DNA from: Euclidia mi
Lineage: Eukaryota; Arthropoda; Insecta; Lepidoptera; Erebidae
Direction of reading: 5' to 3'
Assembly (NCBI GenBank): GCA_944739405.2
Contig: OX123191.2
Span: 2,026,830-2,090,829 of the forward strand
Length of the DNA: 64,000 bases
In this document: piece after piece, positions 30,751 to 40,736 of the stretch
Layout: every line of letters begins with the position of its first letter
Position numbering within the stretch: the stretch's first letter is position 1
Notes under the pieces: generated by a model
Database searches by the model: none
Told to the model about the DNA's origin: nothing
What the model saw: the letters and a program-made list of their open reading frames with translations, nothing else
Translations under genes and position numbers: made by a program

Positions 30751-33700
30751 AAGCCAGGACTGCGGGGCGGGTGCTGGCTGGTAATGGAAGAGCCCCAAGT
30801 ATCTCGATCTCGCAATCATGCGACGGGAACAGCCTGATCATCGAAGGCGAAATTAACAGAACACCATGCAAGCTGACATTGGACACGGGTGCTTCTCGGA
30901 CAGTCATCAGTTTCCATCTGGCAAGACGGGTTCTTCGGGGCTGCTTCAGGAACAATGAAAGTGTGAATCTGAGAACAGCTACCGGTCAGCACATAACCGT
31001 CCGAGGTGAAATGGAGGTAGATCTGAAGCTAGGCAACAAAGTTTACCGTCACAAAGTCATCGTAGCCGATATAGTGGACGACTGCATCCTGGGCCTAGAC
31101 TTCATGAGGAAGTATCGCTGCGAGATCGATGTTAACCAGGGAGTGTTGAAGTGTGGCTCGGAAGAAGTCTTCATGGAAGGTGCAACTTCAGGAAAAGTGT
31201 ACTGCCTGAAGAATGTCATTCTTCACCCGCGGTCGGAAACTGTTGTACCAGTTTGTTTACCAGGGAATTCTGGTCGAGGGAACCGCTGCGTACTAATCGA
31301 AGGTCTAGAGAAAGAGGCCTACTGGAAGATTGCACGAACCTTGGTAAGGGGTACTAAAGTTTCATCAGTACGCGCACTGAATGCAAGTGACAAGGAAGTG
31401 TCGCTCAAGAAAGGGACGGAATTGGGCACCTATGAAGGAGCGGCTTGGATGCGTAGATGTCAAGAGCAACCTACCAGCGCCAAGGTTCATGGTGCACGAT
31501 TCGACGTGTCTACTCTTTTAGAGGACTGCGAAAGTACCCTGTCGGAGGAAGAGAAGACCGAGGCTCTGAAGATGTTGAACCGGTTCGCGGATATTTTCTC
31601 GACCAGTGATGCCGACATAGGGAAGACAGCACTAGTCCAGCACAAAATAAACACGGGAAGTGAAGCTCCAATTCGCCAGCGACCAAGACGTGTGCCAGTG
31701 GCACGGGAACGTGAAGTGGAAGCTATGATCGACGGTATGGTGAAGGAAGGCGTAATCGAGCCTTCATCCAGCCCGTGGTGTTCTCCGGTGGTGCTAGTTA
31801 AGAAGAAAGATGGCAGCATGCGCTTCTGTGTAGACTACCGCCGATTAAACGACATCACAAAGAAGGACAGCTACCCGCTGCCAAGGATCGATGACACACT
31901 GGATACGCTGACGGGGATGAAGTGGTTTTCTACCTTAGACCTAAAAAGTGGCTACTGGCAGGTGGAAATAGATCCTCGAGACAAGGAGAAGACGGCATTC
32001 TCCACAGGGAAAGGATTATGGCAATTTAACGTCATGCCCTTTGGATTATGCAACGCTCCGGCTACTTTTGAGAGACTGATGGAGCGAGTGCTTATGGGAC
32101 TGATTGGAGACGCCTGCTTGGTCTACCTGGATGACATCATCATCGTGGGGCGCACCTTCCAGGATCATCTTCGAAACTTGGAGCAAGTGCTGTCAAAGAT
32201 ACGAGGAGCTAATTTGAAGCTGAGTCCGAAGAAATGCGCGTTATTCAGACGGCAAGTGAACTTTCTAGGACATGTGGTCTCGGAGAACGGTATTCAAACT
32301 GACCCGGATAAGATCATTGCCGTGAAGGAATGGCCAGTTCCAGAGAACAAAACGCAGGTCAGAGCATTCCTCGGATTATGCTCCTACTATCGACGGTTTG
32401 TGAAGAACTTTGCTGACATTGCTCGACCTCTTCATAAGCTCACCGAAGACAGAGTGCAGTTCTGTTGGAATGAGAGCTGTGACGTTGCATTCCAGAAGCT
32501 TAAGGAACATCTGTGTACTGCACCTATTCTAGGCTACCCTGACAATGAGCATGAATTCATAGTTGACACAGATGCCAGTAACACCGGAATTGGCGGCGTG
32601 CTGTCACAGAAGAAGGGTGATCAAGAAGTTGTTATAGCATACTTCAGCAAGGCCTTATCCAAACCCGAAAGAAACTACTGCGTCACCAGGCGGGAACTCT
32701 TGGCTGTAGTAAAGACATTGCAGCATTTCAACAAATACTTGTTGGGCCGTAAATTCCACCTGCGAACCGACCATGCAGCGCTGAAATGGCTACTTCAATT
32801 TAAGGACCCGGAAGGACAAGTAGCTAGATGGATTGAACTACTGCAAGAGTTTGATTTTGTAATACAACATCGCAGTGGCAAGTCCCATGGTAACGCAGAT
32901 GCCCTATCGCGTAGGCCGTTTCCCGACCAGTGCAAGCACTGTAGCCGACAGGAAGCAAAGCAGGCAGCGCTAGTGAGGATGTTAAAGACGGATCTAAGCG
33001 ACGAATGGAGAGAAGCTTTGCAGAGTGCTCAGCGAGATGACAAGGATGTACAGCCGATTCTTGAATGGAAGAAATCAGATGCGCCTAGGCCCAAATGGAG
33101 TGATATCGCAGCAATGAGCCCCATCACCAAGAGTTATTGGGCACAGTGGGAAAGCTTGGTCGTCCAGGATGGAGTTCTGTGCCGCAAATGGGAAAACGCT
33201 CGCGGTAACCAGTGCCATTTGCAAATGGTGGTGCCCAAAACTAAGGTGCCGGAAGTCTTGCAGCTCTATCACAATGGTGCTTCGGGAGGTCACATGGGAG
33301 TTAAGAAGACCCTTACTAAGATCCGGGAGCGGTTTTATTGGCTCCACTGTCGAGATGACGTCGAGGATTGGTGCCGCAAATGCACAAGTTGTGCGGCTGT
33401 CAAGGGGCCACATACTCGAAGCAGAGGTGCATTAAAGGTGTACAATGTGGGAGCTCCATGGGAGCGCATAGCGTTGGATGTCGCTGGGCCGTTTCCTGAG
33501 AGCCAGGACGGAAACAAATACTTCTTGGTTGTGATGGATTACTTCACGAAGTGGCCTGAAGTGTTTGCAATCCCAAATCAAGAAGCTACCACAGTGGCCG
33601 ATAAGCTGGTGCATGAAGTCTTTTGTCGATTCGGGGTACCCTTGGAAATCCACAGCGATCAAGGCCGGAACTTCGAATCTGAGGTGTTCAAGGAGACTTG

Positions 33701-34325
33701 TCGCGTAATGGGTGCACATAAAACCAGGACCACGGCTTATCATCCGCAATCAGATGGCATGGTTGAACGGTTTAACCAATCACTGGAAAGGTACCTGGCG
33801 AAGGTCGTGGAGAGCAAACAAAGAGATTGGGACAAGCACATCCAACCATTTCTCCTGTCATATCGCAGTGCGGTCCACGAAACTACAGGAGTAACACCAG
33901 CTTTTGCCAATTTCGGGAGAGAGCTCCGTTTACCTGCAGACCTTATCACCGGTATTCCACCAGAATCTCCACACAATATAACGGATTACGCAATCGAGCT
34001 ACGCAACAGGATGAACGACGTATACGAGCACATCAGGGAATCTGGACAACAGATGTCTGAGAAGATGAAGACTCGCTACGACCGGAAGGCAAACAACAAA
34101 GGCTTCGATGAGGGATCATTGGTGTGGCTTCATAACCCAGTACGAAGCAAAGGAAAATCGCCTAAGTTACAAGCCAGATGGGACGGGCCATATCGCATAA
34201 TTACCAGGATGAACGATGTCACCTATCGAATCCAGAAGGGATCGCGAGGTGCACCGAAGATAGTTCATGTGGACCGGTTGGCTCGTTACTATGGGTCTAA
34301 CGATGTTCGAGACGAACACGTTTAA
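30744..34325 (+). CDS. pol: Pol polyprotein: protease, reverse transcriptase, RNase H, integrase
   Basis: Replication and integration enzymes of the element, made as a Gag-Pol fusion by -1 frameshifting. Counting from 30771, the protease has LTLDTGASRTVISF (catalytic DTG near residue 38). The reverse transcriptase spans about 300-500 with VKKKDGSMRFCVDYRRLN, WFSTLDLKSGYWQVEI, FNVMPFGLCNAPATF and VYLDDIIIVG (YLDD near 450). RNase H has FIVDTDASNTGIGGVLS near 598, REL near 640 and DHAAL. Integrase has an H-x-H/C-C finger (HNGASGGHMG to CRKCTSC, about 832-875). Its catalytic triad lies in ALDVAGPFP, HSDQGRNFES and DGMVERFNQSLE (about 900, 960, 992). The C-terminus has a GPY-type module (DGPYRIITRM) and no chromodomain. 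There is no internal stop. No ATG is needed at the start; the frame is open upstream into gag. Confidence 0.93.
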   Translation, partial: RVEARTAGRVLAGNGRAPSISISQSCDGNSLIIEGEINRTPCKLTLDTGASRTVISFHLARRVLRGCFRNNESVNLRTATGQHITVRGEMEVDLKLGNKVYRHKVIVADIVDDCILGLDFMRKYRCEIDVNQGVLKCGSEEVFMEGATSGKVYCLKNVILHPRSETVVPVCLPGNSGRGNRCVLIEGLEKEAYWKIARTLVRGTKVSSVRALNASDKEVSLKKGTELGTYEGAAWMRRCQEQPTSAKVHGARFDVSTLLEDCESTLSEEEKTEALKMLNRFADIFSTSDADIGKTALVQHKINTGSEAPIRQRPRRVPVAREREVEAMIDGMVKEGVIEPSSSPWCSPVVLVKKKDGSMRFCVDYRRLNDITKKDSYPLPRIDDTLDTLTGMKWFSTLDLKSGYWQVEIDPRDKEKTAFSTGKGLWQFNVMPFGLCNAPATFERLMERVLMGLIGDACLVYLDDIIIVGRTFQDHLRNLEQVLSKIRGANLKLSPKKCALFRRQVNFLGHVVSENGIQTDPDKIIAVKEWPVPENKTQVRAFLGLCSYYRRFVKNFADIARPLHKLTEDRVQFCWNESCDVAFQKLKEHLCTAPILGYPDNEHEFIVDTDASNTGIGGVLSQKKGDQEVVIAYFSKALSKPERNYCVTRRELLAVVKTLQHFNKYLLGRKFHLRTDHAALKWLLQFKDPEGQVARWIELLQEFDFVIQHRSGKSHGNADALSRRPFPDQCKHCSRQEAKQAALVRMLKTDLSDEWREALQSAQRDDKDVQPILEWKKSDAPRPKWSDIAAMSPITKSYWAQWESLVVQDGVLCRKWENARGNQCHLQMVVPKTKVPEVLQLYHNGASGGHMGVKKTLTKIRERFYWLHCRDDVEDWCRKCTSCAAVKGPHTRSRGALKVYNVGAPWERIALDVAGPFPESQDGNKYFLVVMDYFTKWPEVFAIPNQEATTVADKLVHEVFCRFGVPLEIHSDQGRNFESEVFKETCRVMGAHKTRTTAYHPQSDGMVERFNQSLERYLAKVVESKQRDWDKHIQPFLLSYRSAVHETTGVTPAFANFGRELRLPADLITGIPPESPHNITDYAIELRNRMNDVYEHIRESGQQMSEKMKTRYDRKANNKGFDEGSLVWLHNPVRSKGKSPKLQARWDGPYRIITRMNDVTYRIQKGSRGAPKIVHVDRLARYYGSNDVRDEHV

Positions 34326-34336
34326 GAGGGAGGCCG
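34324..34336 (+). other. Polypurine tract
   Basis: AAGAGGGAGGCCG directly before the 3' LTR, just after the pol stop. The purine run would prime plus-strand DNA synthesis. The short GCC interruption makes the exact primer end uncertain. Confidence 0.65.
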
Positions 34337-34692
34337 TGTTACGAATTGAAAATAACGCCATCTATCAGTGAATGGGAGAACTACATGAGGTTAGATGTAT
34401 CACTTGTTTAAGGCTGTTTCATCTATCCTCTAATAGATGGCGTAGGTGTAAATGTTCTATTTACACCTATATAGATAGATGGCGTTATTTTCAATTCGTA
34501 ACACGGAAAGCGATCAACAAGAAGCGAAGGAAATAAGTCGGAAGTGTTTAGTGTTGTTCTAGTGGTGTGAATAGTGTGTTTTATTAGTGAAGTGAAAATT
34601 AAGTGTGTGTATCTAGTGTTTGTGTGTTAAAATAAAGTACAGTTTAGTGGCATAGTCAGTTTTAATTTATCGTCGAACCCCAGCTCGTAACA
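34337..34692 (+). repeat. 3' LTR with snap-back rearrangement
   Basis: 356 bp against 441 bp for the 5' LTR. Both are the same to GTGTAAAT at about 34453. Here the next bases are GTTCT where the 5' LTR has AGAAC, followed by a reverse complement of upstream LTR sequence including the LTR terminus (ATTTTCAATTCGTAACA at about 34477-34493). R/U5 resumes at CGGAAAGCGATC. The segment with the TATA box is missing. Confidence 0.9.
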
Positions 34693-34696
34693 ATAC

Positions 34697-35715
34697 TTTG
34701 CCGTATGTCCTCTATCACGTGTATAATGGCAGAGGGATGTGTGGGGATGATAATACCATAATGGGAGACGCCTAATGTTGCGTGAGGGTGCATTTTTGTA
34801 TGCACTTGTATTATCGCGGAGTATTAGCGGTGAATCATATTCTGTAACGGGTATTCACGGTATTCTGAGCACGTCGGGGTTTAGTAAATGTCTTGATATT
34901 ACTGGGGATTAAGACTTTATTGGTTTACTAAACTACATGGCGGGACAAAGTGTTAGGAATTTTACAGTAATTCATAATTTACGTGTATATATTTACTTGT
35001 TAATTATTCAATTAAATTCTGCTCATCCAATCATGTTGTAATTGACATGTTAATGTACCTACATTTCTTAGAGATAGGTATATTTTTTAGAAATATATTT
35101 CTACCTCTTTATATCTACCTGAATACTAATACAATATTAATTTAATGTCAGTAAAAAGGTAATTAAGTAAGTTTTGAAGACGAGGAAGAAAACCATGAGC
35201 CTGTTCAGGGGTAGGTATTTAGAAGTAAATAATCTAGGCATTAAGGGTGTTCGCCGATTAAAATTATTAAGGTATAACATTTGTGCTGTACTTGAGTATT
35301 GATTGAATCTACAACTTTAACTTCCGTGATTTTTTTACTTTTTAAAATATTACTTATTAATATAATTTTCAAATTATCATGTTAGCAAAAAACTTATGCG
35401 GCAAAGAATTCTATAAAGAAATTGCATGTTCAAGTACTTTATGTATCTAATAAGTTAGAAGGCGCTTAAAATAATAAACGTCAATAAAAAAAAATAGAAA
35501 GAAATTCGCAACGGAACCGATTTGACTTTGATGCGTTTTACTACACCCTCTTATTAATATTTACCAAAAAACATTGCCCCCAACAGTCGGCGACTGGGTC
35601 TATTAATACGTTCTGTCACAACATGTAGTTACCTGTATATTCAGTGCTGTGTAAGCTTATGAGAGAACTTGCCGCAATTTTGGTTATATTTGATTTCTAT
35701 AATATTTTTGAAAGT
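34697..35715. other. AT-rich intergenic sequence
   Basis: No gene or repeat family recognised. Confidence 0.4.
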
Positions 35716-35850
35716 ATTATTGTAGTTACGTGGCCGGCAGCGGCTGGGCATGAAAAGCCAAAAATCGGATGCAATGGTAAGCTATTGGAGAGGCCTATAT
35801 CTAACAATGGGCTATGGCAGGTTGATGATCAAGATGATGATTATTGTAGT
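35716..35850 (+). repeat. LINE 3'-end remnant
   Basis: GTGGCCGGCAGCGGCTGGGC to GGTTGATGATCAAGATGATGA. The first 40 codons read WPAAAGHEKPK and onward, a look common at the decayed C-terminus and 3' end of insect LINEs with GAT-type tails. It is too short to classify. Confidence 0.45.
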
Positions 35851-37097
35851 TCTTCATTTTATGGACGATGTTCAATATTCTTCATCATATGTCGTAATAA
35901 ATCTATGATAGTGTAATCACGCATACGTGTACAACTATATAATATTGATACTAAAGGGAAAAATGACGAAGTTGACGAGAAAATGTCACAATAATTTTTG
36001 AATAGTCTTACTTATTTATTTATTATAGAATGATGAGTGAGCCGACACAATTAATTTGAAATAGTCGTACATTTGTAGAACCCAGATGTGTTTTAGCCGT
36101 TATTGCATTTGTCCCACCCAAGTCTGAAATTGCAAGCAAGCCGTAATATTTTATTTTACCAGATCCTTTCTCTCAAAATCTAAAAGTAACGCATAGTCCT
36201 ACGAATCAACCACAGAATATTTACGATCAAATCTGAAACTAAAATCCATTACTCTTGCAATACTCGGAAACAAAAACCAGATAAACAAGAATCCGCAAAT
36301 AGGATTATGAAAAATTCCAATTTCGGCGTTTCCAAAACACCTGTGTCCTTGCGTTTGCCGTGCGCGATACAAAATGAATATTAGCTGGCGATTTCTATGC
36401 AGCTGCCAACTTGTGCCAGATTCTTTCGACAATGTTTCCTTTAAAAATTAAACCAAAATATTGCTGGAACTACACACTTGTGTTGCAAATAGAAGCACGG
36501 GTGTATTCAATTTCAACAGAGAGCCCTCATTTAAAAATAATGTAGCGAATGTATTGATCTGACTCATAATGCTGATTTATAAAGCGCTGTTAGTTATTGG
36601 TTCTTCAAGACGCCTGCTTCACCTAAACTCATTATTGTCAATGACTGCTTGCTATGATTAGCCGCAGTTAGACGCATGTTGCATTACGCTGTCGAGGGGA
36701 CCGACCCCTTACTACGACCAGGATATACGATATTGCTGTTGCAGAATGTACCGTCAAATAAATTGGTTTAGATCAGTACCTATAGTGTATACAGAATTTG
36801 AATCAAAAATCAATATCGAATCGCGCTTAGAAAGACACATTTACAGAGCATTTACGTAATGTAATGGCTACTCTGCAGTAGCGAGTTGTTTGAAAAAGCT
36901 TTCGTTTAAAACATTTTTAAGTTCCAACTAATTCCACTTACTCACCAGCCTGTCTTTTCTGTTTTCTTCCTCAAGTATTACTTATTTTGGCATTGATTAG
37001 CAACTCACGACACGCTATTGCTTTAAGAGCTTAAAATAAGGCTACACCTTAAAGAATAATTTTGATATATATTCTGCCAAATATTAAATATTGATTA
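35851..37097. other. AT-rich intergenic sequence
   Basis: No gene recognised. The 77-codon minus frame at 36199-36432 is without motif. Confidence 0.4.
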
Positions 37098-37832
37098 TGT
37101 CCCGGGATCCGGAAGACTGGGATCCCGGGATCCCGATCATATTTTAGTCCCGAAATTTTTGGGATTAAATTCAATGAATCCCGGGATTTTCGGGACTAAT
37201 ATATTTTTTATATAAGTGAATAAAAATGTGCGTGAAACGAAACGCACTTACCTACTTTAATTTGACGTGAAACTTCAAAATTTGCTGGCCATCTTGTTTA
37301 CACAGCTGATTGCGTTTGACGATTCCTCCAACTTCCATCGAGCCTGAACGCGCGTTTTCCGCTGCTTCATATTTGTGCAACAAATTGAGAAGTATGCTTT
37401 CGGATGAGGCGTTGGATGCTTTGTTATTTCTTAGATTTTATTTTCGTGGCTTAAATAAGTAGGTAAATTATAGTTTCTGGTCTATTTGATTTAAATATGA
37501 GTCCTATTAACATTGATCTCTTTTGACAAATTTTAAGAAGATGATTTTTTTAAGTTTATTGTAAAATAAAATAAACAAACTAAGCAATAATTTTTAAACT
37601 ATTTTATAAGGGCCTAGTTTGTTAATTTTATTAGAAGAAATTATAATTTTGTTTTGTTTTTGAAGATTTAAGTAAAGTTTTAATATAAAAGGTTTATTTT
37701 GATATGTTTTACTTTCTTTTTGCTACCACTTTCCATTACCAATACAATCCCGGGACTATCCTGGGATCTCGGTATTAACTGTTGATAATCCTGAAATACC
37801 GGGACTAGAAAAATCGACCGGGATCGAATCCT
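37098..37832. repeat. Possible non-autonomous DNA transposon with CCCGGGA motif clusters
   Basis: CCCGGGA or close variants occur at 37101, 37124, 37148, 37180 and 37190 on one side and at 37749, 37765, 37799 and 37818 on the other. They enclose about 550 bp of AT-rich DNA with no ORF. Clusters of short palindromic motifs at both ends resemble subterminal transposase sites of hAT-like elements. I could not define exact termini or a target duplication. Confidence 0.4.
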
Positions 37833-38074
37833 CTATGTACAATACAATAACCAATTACATTCCATTTGAAAGATCAATAGGAAGGTGTTTTACCTGTGGA
37901 CATTCGCCGGATTTTGAATGAAAATAAGGTTTAATGACTTAATTATAATTTAATAGCCAAAAAATATCTCAAATATTATTACAATAATAGTTAACGCTTA
38001 ACAATTAGCAGTCTTTAGTTTTGTACGAATTATAATTATTAAAATAAATCACTTTTTTTAAAAACACTTAATTT

Positions 38075-38148
38075 GTCCACAGGTACATCTTATGATTGTA
38101 CCTATGGACAGCTACATTGTACTTATGGACGGCAATGTACCTATGGAC
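38075..38148. repeat. Subterminal 12 bp motif cluster, left
   Basis: GTCCACAGGTAC at 38075-38086 (inverted), then GTACCTATGGAC at 38098-38109, GTACTTATGGAC at 38119-38130 and GTACCTATGGAC at 38137-38148. The terminal repeat at 37890-37901 holds a fifth related copy. These are probably transposase-binding sites. Confidence 0.8.
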
Positions 38149-38206
38149 AGATCACTTTTCCTTACATATTAATCCTGTAAAATCAACAAAAATAAATAGA
38201 AACTCT

Positions 38207-40254
38207 TTATAAAACAACTTGTAGGTAACATAAAATAATCAATTTACCAAATTTTTTGGTTTCGCAATACTTTTCATATAATTCTAAGGCAGAAGCATCG
38301 GAGGCATCTGAATCATCATCATTTAAAATATAACACTTCTGACATAAAAAGTCTGATTCATCATCTGATCCAAAACTATCGATATGTGATCTAGATACAC
38401 ATTTCTTGTGATAATTTAAATCACATTGAGAACAATTGAGCATTTTGTTAACATTTTCATGTCTTTTACATCCCATATACATTGTATAGGGTAGCACCTG
38501 GTCGTCAAGAATTGTGACCTTTTTTTCTGAAGATTGGATGTTTATCTGGCTAACGCCAGCCTTTGGTAGCTCTTTAGACGAATGTTTTGTCTTTTTCGGT
38601 AAGTCTTTTTCCTTATTTTTGTTTTTTTCTTGTATTTTTCTTTTTTTTCAGCTTTTTTAATTGCTTCGTTCTTTATTTCATTTTTTTCAGGTGTATCAGT
38701 TAATATTCTACTCTTTCCAGGTTTCCTTCCTCGTCGAGTTGCTTTTCGAGGGTCTGCTTTTAGGAATGGGCGTACAGATTCTGGCATTATTTGTGAAATA
38801 AGCTTTCCTTGTCTTGTTCAGTCCCATCATGAGTGGATATGTCCAACTGACCAACAGAGCTGCTTACAGTAGACTGAGTTTCTGTATCCAGATTTGCCTG
38901 ATGAATGCCAGATCGTCCAGCAATAGGCATATCTTCATCTACACTGACATTAGGCTGTTGTGTCTCCGGGTAGTTGATATTGATTGTCGTCATCGTTGAA
39001 GTATTAGACACTGTGGTCAATGGCTCTGGTCGATCAGTGACGAATGAGCATAAAATGTCGTCGTCACTGAAAACATCTCGATTAAACGGGCAAATGCCTG
39101 TTACTTCGAAACTTTTGATAATATTTTTGGGTGTGAATGCAAGCGGATAAGCTTCACCTACAATTTCTCAAATATCATAAATAGTAATAGGCTTCCCGGG
39201 ATGATTGAGCATCCAATTGTCGGCATTCTTGTTGTAATGCGTCTTAAAAGGCCCAAACACGCAACGGTCTAAGGGCTGAAGATTATCTGATGTGTGTGGT
39301 GGCAACGTGAGTAGAACTATACCATTATCGACGGCTTTTTCAATGATATCTATTGAGATATGTGTTTCATGGTTGTCCATTATTAAGAGAACTGGGTCTT
39401 CTTTTGTAGGTTTGGCAAATTTTATAAAATGTTCTGAAAATCAATTCCGTTGACCATCCGGATTGGTTGGCTGCACCAGTCGAACCTGGAGGAGCACCTT
39501 TTAGCATGTTGTCTTTAAAGAAAGCTCTAGGAAAGATTATTAAAGGAGGGACTGAATTTCCAACAGCATTTATGCAGGCAATCATGGTGTTATTTACTCC
39601 TCTTTCTCCTGATGTGAACTTACCAAGCTGTTTCATTTTTTTCGGGGCCAGCACTTTTCTTGGATTGTGAACTGTGGATATTCCAGTCTCATCTAGATTA
39701 TAAATATTTTCAGGGATGAAGTGATGTTTTTCAAGTACTTTTTGGAGGTTTTCAAAGAATTTAGAAATATTAGCTCTGTTAAAACTATGTACTTGCTCGT
39801 GCCAAACTGGTTGCTTCGGGCTTTCGTAGAGACAAATGAGAATGACGTTGACGATAGCATCTTAGCCATCCTATCCCAGCCATTTTGTGTTGGTGCCAGC
39901 TATTTGGGATGTTTTGTTTTTGCTTCGACACCGCAAACTGGTATGCCAGTTCTCTGACTTGCTTAACATTTAATCCCGTATGCAGGTAAGCTGCTTTTTC
40001 TAAATATTCTTCAAGCTTTTTCTCTTCTTCCTCATTAAACGCTTTCTTTACGTCATTTCTCAAAATATGTACATTGTTATCGTCCAGATCTCTGTCCTTA
40101 TTCATGTGGAGGTATTTAAATATAGTCGATTTTGGTACTTGATATTTTTCTGCAACTTTTCGCAAAGAACATCCATTTCTAGCCTCTTAAATTGCTTCAG
40201 ATAATGTTTCTGAACACAATTTACGTCGCGTTTTTCCATCCTTACTACGAGGCA
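38207..40254 (-). pseudogene. Pogo/jerky-type transposase, decayed
   Basis: Fragments in order on the minus strand. 40254-39785: N-terminal helix-turn-helix (RKVAEKYQVPKSTIFKYL) plus a second DNA-binding part with RELAYQFAV and WLRCYRQRH, the CENP-B-like arrangement. 39660-39367: start of the DDE catalytic core (YNLDETG in the upstream frame, then GERGVNNTMIACINAVG and PLIIFPR). 39380-39168: MDNHETHISIDI with the second aspartate, and LPPHTSDNLQPLD. 39020-38542: lysine-rich linker. 38497-38207: C-terminal zinc-binding region with C-x2-C and HKKC motifs (NCSQCDLNYHKKC). Lesions: TAA at 40187-40189, a frameshift near 39787, a phase change near 39375, TGA near 39165 and a stop near 38787. An intron at the 5' end is likely. 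The family cuts and pastes DNA in the nucleus; several relatives are domesticated, but the lesions rule that out here. Confidence 0.82.
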
Positions 40255-40552
40255 CTGAAAAAAAGGAAAAAATAGTTCAAAATCGGAATTTGCAAATCAA
40301 GTAAGAAATTAAAACTAAAGTTTGTACCTGTGGACAGTCCATAGGTACACATATGTTGATGTCCACAGGTACAAATTTGACAGTATAACCTAAAAACATA
40401 TTACCGGCATGATAGGCACATATTTACACTGTTATACCGCTGCAAATAGATGTTTAACAATATAAACTACATTCTGACCAAAAATAATGATTTATGCTCT
40501 GCATATATTCACAAAAAAATATAATGAAAAAGAGTTATATACTTACTTTTTC
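40255..40552 (-). other. Probable 5' intron of the transposase gene
   Basis: On the minus strand a canonical donor, GCGAAAAA|GTAAGTATA, lies at about 40547. An acceptor with a long pyrimidine tract ending TTTCAG lies at about 40255. Joining them gives AAAAATGCCTCG, which creates an ATG in frame with the transposase N-terminus (PRSKDGKTRRK). The right motif cluster lies inside this intron. Confidence 0.55.
40324..40372. repeat. Subterminal 12 bp motif cluster, right
   Basis: GTACCTGTGGAC at 40324-40335, GTCCATAGGTAC at 40337-40348 and GTCCACAGGTAC at 40361-40372. Related copies lie at 40699-40710 (degenerate) and 40715-40726 in the terminal repeat. Confidence 0.8.
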
Positions 40553-40736
40553 GCGAGAAAACCTTTTACAGTCTGTCACCGGCTACACAAGAACTAACAC
40601 AAAATGACAGCTAGTCAGTGTTGCCACACATCAAAAATACTTTACGGATGCGTTTAATTCGTTCAATTTCTGTATTTATTTTTTTAGATATCAGTGGTGT
40701 CCAGAGGTAAAACCGTCCATAGGTACAACACCTTCC

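Larger units (their letters stand above)
28809..34692 (+). mobile_element. Ty3/gypsy-type LTR retrotransposon, complete structure
   Basis: A 5.9 kb element with a 441 bp 5' LTR (28809-29249), primer binding site, gag, pol, purine tract and a rearranged 356 bp 3' LTR (34337-34692). Both LTRs begin TGTTACGAATTG and end CTCGTAACA. ATAC at 28805-28808 and 34693-34696 is the 4 bp target duplication. The enzyme order (protease, reverse transcriptase, RNase H, integrase) is the Ty3/gypsy order. No env-like ORF fits between pol and the 3' LTR. Both long ORFs are open, so coding capacity looks intact, but the altered 3' LTR lacks its promoter region. Confidence 0.95.
37880..40736 (-). mobile_element. 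Pogo-type (DDE_1/jerky-like) DNA transposon
   Basis: The ends are inverted: GGAAGGTGTTTTACCTGTGG at 37880 and, on the other strand from 40736, GGAAGGTGTTGTACCTATGG. Inside lie several copies of the 12 bp motif GTACCTRTGGAC (38075-38148 and 40324-40372) flanking one minus-strand transposase gene. No clear TA duplication is seen, so the outermost bases may be off by a few. The element is about 2.86 kb and is inactive because the transposase is broken. Confidence 0.8.

Noticed and set aside
28809..34692. Env-like third ORF indicating an errantivirus
   Set aside because: Only a few bases separate the pol stop from the polypurine tract and 3' LTR.
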